Assembly (NCBI GenBank): GCA_946631535.1
Contig: CAMPAF010000195.1
Span: forward strand, 1-5,854
Origin: an uncultured Verrucomicrobiota bacterium
GTDB lineage: Bacteria > Verrucomicrobiota > Kiritimatiellia > RFP12 > UBA1067
Length of the DNA: 5,854 nucleotides
Direction: 5' to 3'
Shown: in pieces, positions 4,689 to 5,854 of the stretch
How positions within the stretch are numbered: position 1 is the first letter of the stretch
Layout of the letters: every line of letters begins with the position of its first letter
Translations under genes and position numbers: made by a program
The notes under the pieces: generated by a model
What the model was told of the DNA's origin: nothing
Databases searched by the model: none
The model's input: the letters and a program-made list of their open reading frames with translations, nothing else

Positions 4689-5854
4689 ATGGACACGAGA
4701 AAGAATGTCACGCGGCGAGAGTTCTGCCGTAGCTCGGCAACCGGGCTTGCGGGAATAGTGGCGGCAGGCGCGGCGCCCGTCTTCGTGCCCGCGCGCGTGC
4801 TGGGCGCAGAGGCTCCGTCGAAGAAGCTTGCGCTCGGCGTGATCGGGTGCGGTCGGATCGCCAACGCCTACAACGTGCCGTCGTGCCTGAAGAACGGCGG
4901 AAGCGCGTTCTGCGAGTTCATCGCGCTGTCGGACGTAGACCTCGTGCGCATCCAGCACCTGAAGCGCCAGCTCGCGGGAGAGAAGATGCAGGGACGCGAC
5001 CTCGTGGCCGACGCGCGCTGCTATCAGGACTACCGTCGCCTCCTTGCAGATCCCGCAGTCGACGGCGTGCTGATCGCCGTGCCGGACCACTGGCACGCGC
5101 AGATGGCCATCGAGGCGTGTCGTGCCGGCAAGGACGTGTTCCTCCAGAAGCCGATGGCGATGACTATCGGCGAGGGACGCGCGATCGTGGACGCAGCGAA
5201 GAAGTACGGGCGCATCCTCCGCACCGGCACGCAGGAGCGGACGGAGGAGAATTTCATCCACGCCGTCGAGTGCGTGCGAGAGGGCCGCATCGGCAAGGTC
5301 GTGCGCGTAGAGGTGGGCCTGCCCGACGACCCGAAGGAGTACGACCTGCCCACGGAAGAACCCGTGCCCAGCGACTTCGACTGGAACATGTGGCAGGGCT
5401 GTGCGCCCGAGGCGCCGTATTCGCGCCTCCGCAGCCACCAGCGCGGCGTGGGGAAAGACGCCGGCAAGGTGAATTTCGCGCGCGGCGGCTGGATGACGAT
5501 CCAGGCGTACGACATGGGCATGATCGCCAACTGGGGTGCGCACCATCTCGACTCCGCGCAGCGCGGCCTCTGCGAGGAGCTGGGCGGCCCCGTGTCGGTG
5601 GAGGGCACATGCGAGTACCCGAAGGGGCGCAAGCTGTGGGACGTGCACGGCGAGTGCGACATCACGTGGACGTACGCCTCTGGCGCGGTCGTCAAGCTCG
5701 GCTCCACGCGCAAGTACCCGTGCGGCGTGCGGTTCATCGGCGAGAAGGGCGACTGGATATTCTGCGGGTTCTCCCGCAAGCGGACGAAGTCCGACCCTGT
5801 GGGCGTCTCCACGAGCAAGCTCGCCGGCATGCCGATCGCCGCGAACCGCAAGGG
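4689..5854 (+). CDS. Tat-exported Gfo/Idh/MocA-family oxidoreductase (3' end outside window)
   Basis: This is a NAD(P)-dependent dehydrogenase-type protein probably acting on a sugar or sugar acid; 388 residues are visible and no stop is reached. Residues 1-42 form a twin-arginine signal: TRREFC (8-13), a hydrophobic stretch to about residue 33, and AEA before P43. Tat export fits an enzyme that must fold with its dinucleotide before crossing the membrane. The Rossmann fold starts with GVIGCGRIA (50-58). PDHWH (132-136) follows, then QKP (153-155) in place of the usual EKP, keeping the catalytic lysine K154. The second domain shows SDFDWNMWQG and WGAHHLDSAQ (H285, H286, D288), typical of the exported subgroup common in Planctomycetes and relatives. 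Some family members are glycosidases (GH109-like) or act on 3-keto sugars, so the reaction cannot be named. Its position 38 bp after a secreted beta-galactosidase suggests it handles a product of that enzyme or another bond in the same glycan. Confidence 0.93.
   Translation, partial: MDTRKNVTRREFCRSSATGLAGIVAAGAAPVFVPARVLGAEAPSKKLALGVIGCGRIANAYNVPSCLKNGGSAFCEFIALSDVDLVRIQHLKRQLAGEKMQGRDLVADARCYQDYRRLLADPAVDGVLIAVPDHWHAQMAIEACRAGKDVFLQKPMAMTIGEGRAIVDAAKKYGRILRTGTQERTEENFIHAVECVREGRIGKVVRVEVGLPDDPKEYDLPTEEPVPSDFDWNMWQGCAPEAPYSRLRSHQRGVGKDAGKVNFARGGWMTIQAYDMGMIANWGAHHLDSAQRGLCEELGGPVSVEGTCEYPKGRKLWDVHGECDITWTYASGAVVKLGSTRKYPCGVRFIGEKGDWIFCGFSRKRTKSDPVGVSTSKLAGMPIAANRK

Overview
This 5.85 kb window is G+C-rich and fully coding on the plus strand. 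It holds the 3' part of a replicative helicase gene (dnaB), a complete gene for a secreted LacZ-type GH2 beta-galactosidase, and the 5' part of a Tat-exported Gfo/Idh/MocA-family oxidoreductase. High G+C, a glycoside hydrolase next to a Tat-exported oxidoreductase of this subfamily, and a strong TATAAT box abutting a start codon together suggest a member of the PVC group, possibly a gut or rumen Kiritimatiellae-like lineage. That taxonomic placement is an inference and was not tested by a search.

Layout. dnaB runs from the left edge to 1009. A 38-bp gap (1010-1047) carries a perfect extended -10 element (TGGTATAAT, 1033-1041), placed so that the predicted transcription start falls on the ATG of the next gene; I see no terminator there. 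The beta-galactosidase spans 1048-4650 (1200 aa). After another 38-bp gap containing a good Shine-Dalgarno (GAGGA, 4677-4681), the oxidoreductase starts at 4689 and runs off the right edge. The last two genes look like a two-gene (or longer) transcription unit for glycan breakdown: the hydrolase has a Sec-type signal peptide and the oxidoreductase a twin-arginine one, so both should act outside the cytoplasm. dnaB is probably a separate housekeeping unit.

The unexpected content lies inside the beta-galactosidase gene. It carries four copies of a short palindromic element built on GGACGCGC-AGGA-GCGCGTCC: one perfect, one inverted with a 7-bp stem, one with a compensatory base-pair change, and one degenerate and paired head-on with the third. 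It also carries an array of eight heptamer units (CGACARN, then CRMCNTT) at 2341-2401, poorer in G+C and using unusual codons. All appear to sit in variable loops or inter-domain linkers. They are read in different strands and frames, which suggests DNA- or RNA-level repeats that have spread into coding sequence at tolerated positions. These repeats and the apparently leaderless promoter are the main candidates for a closer look.
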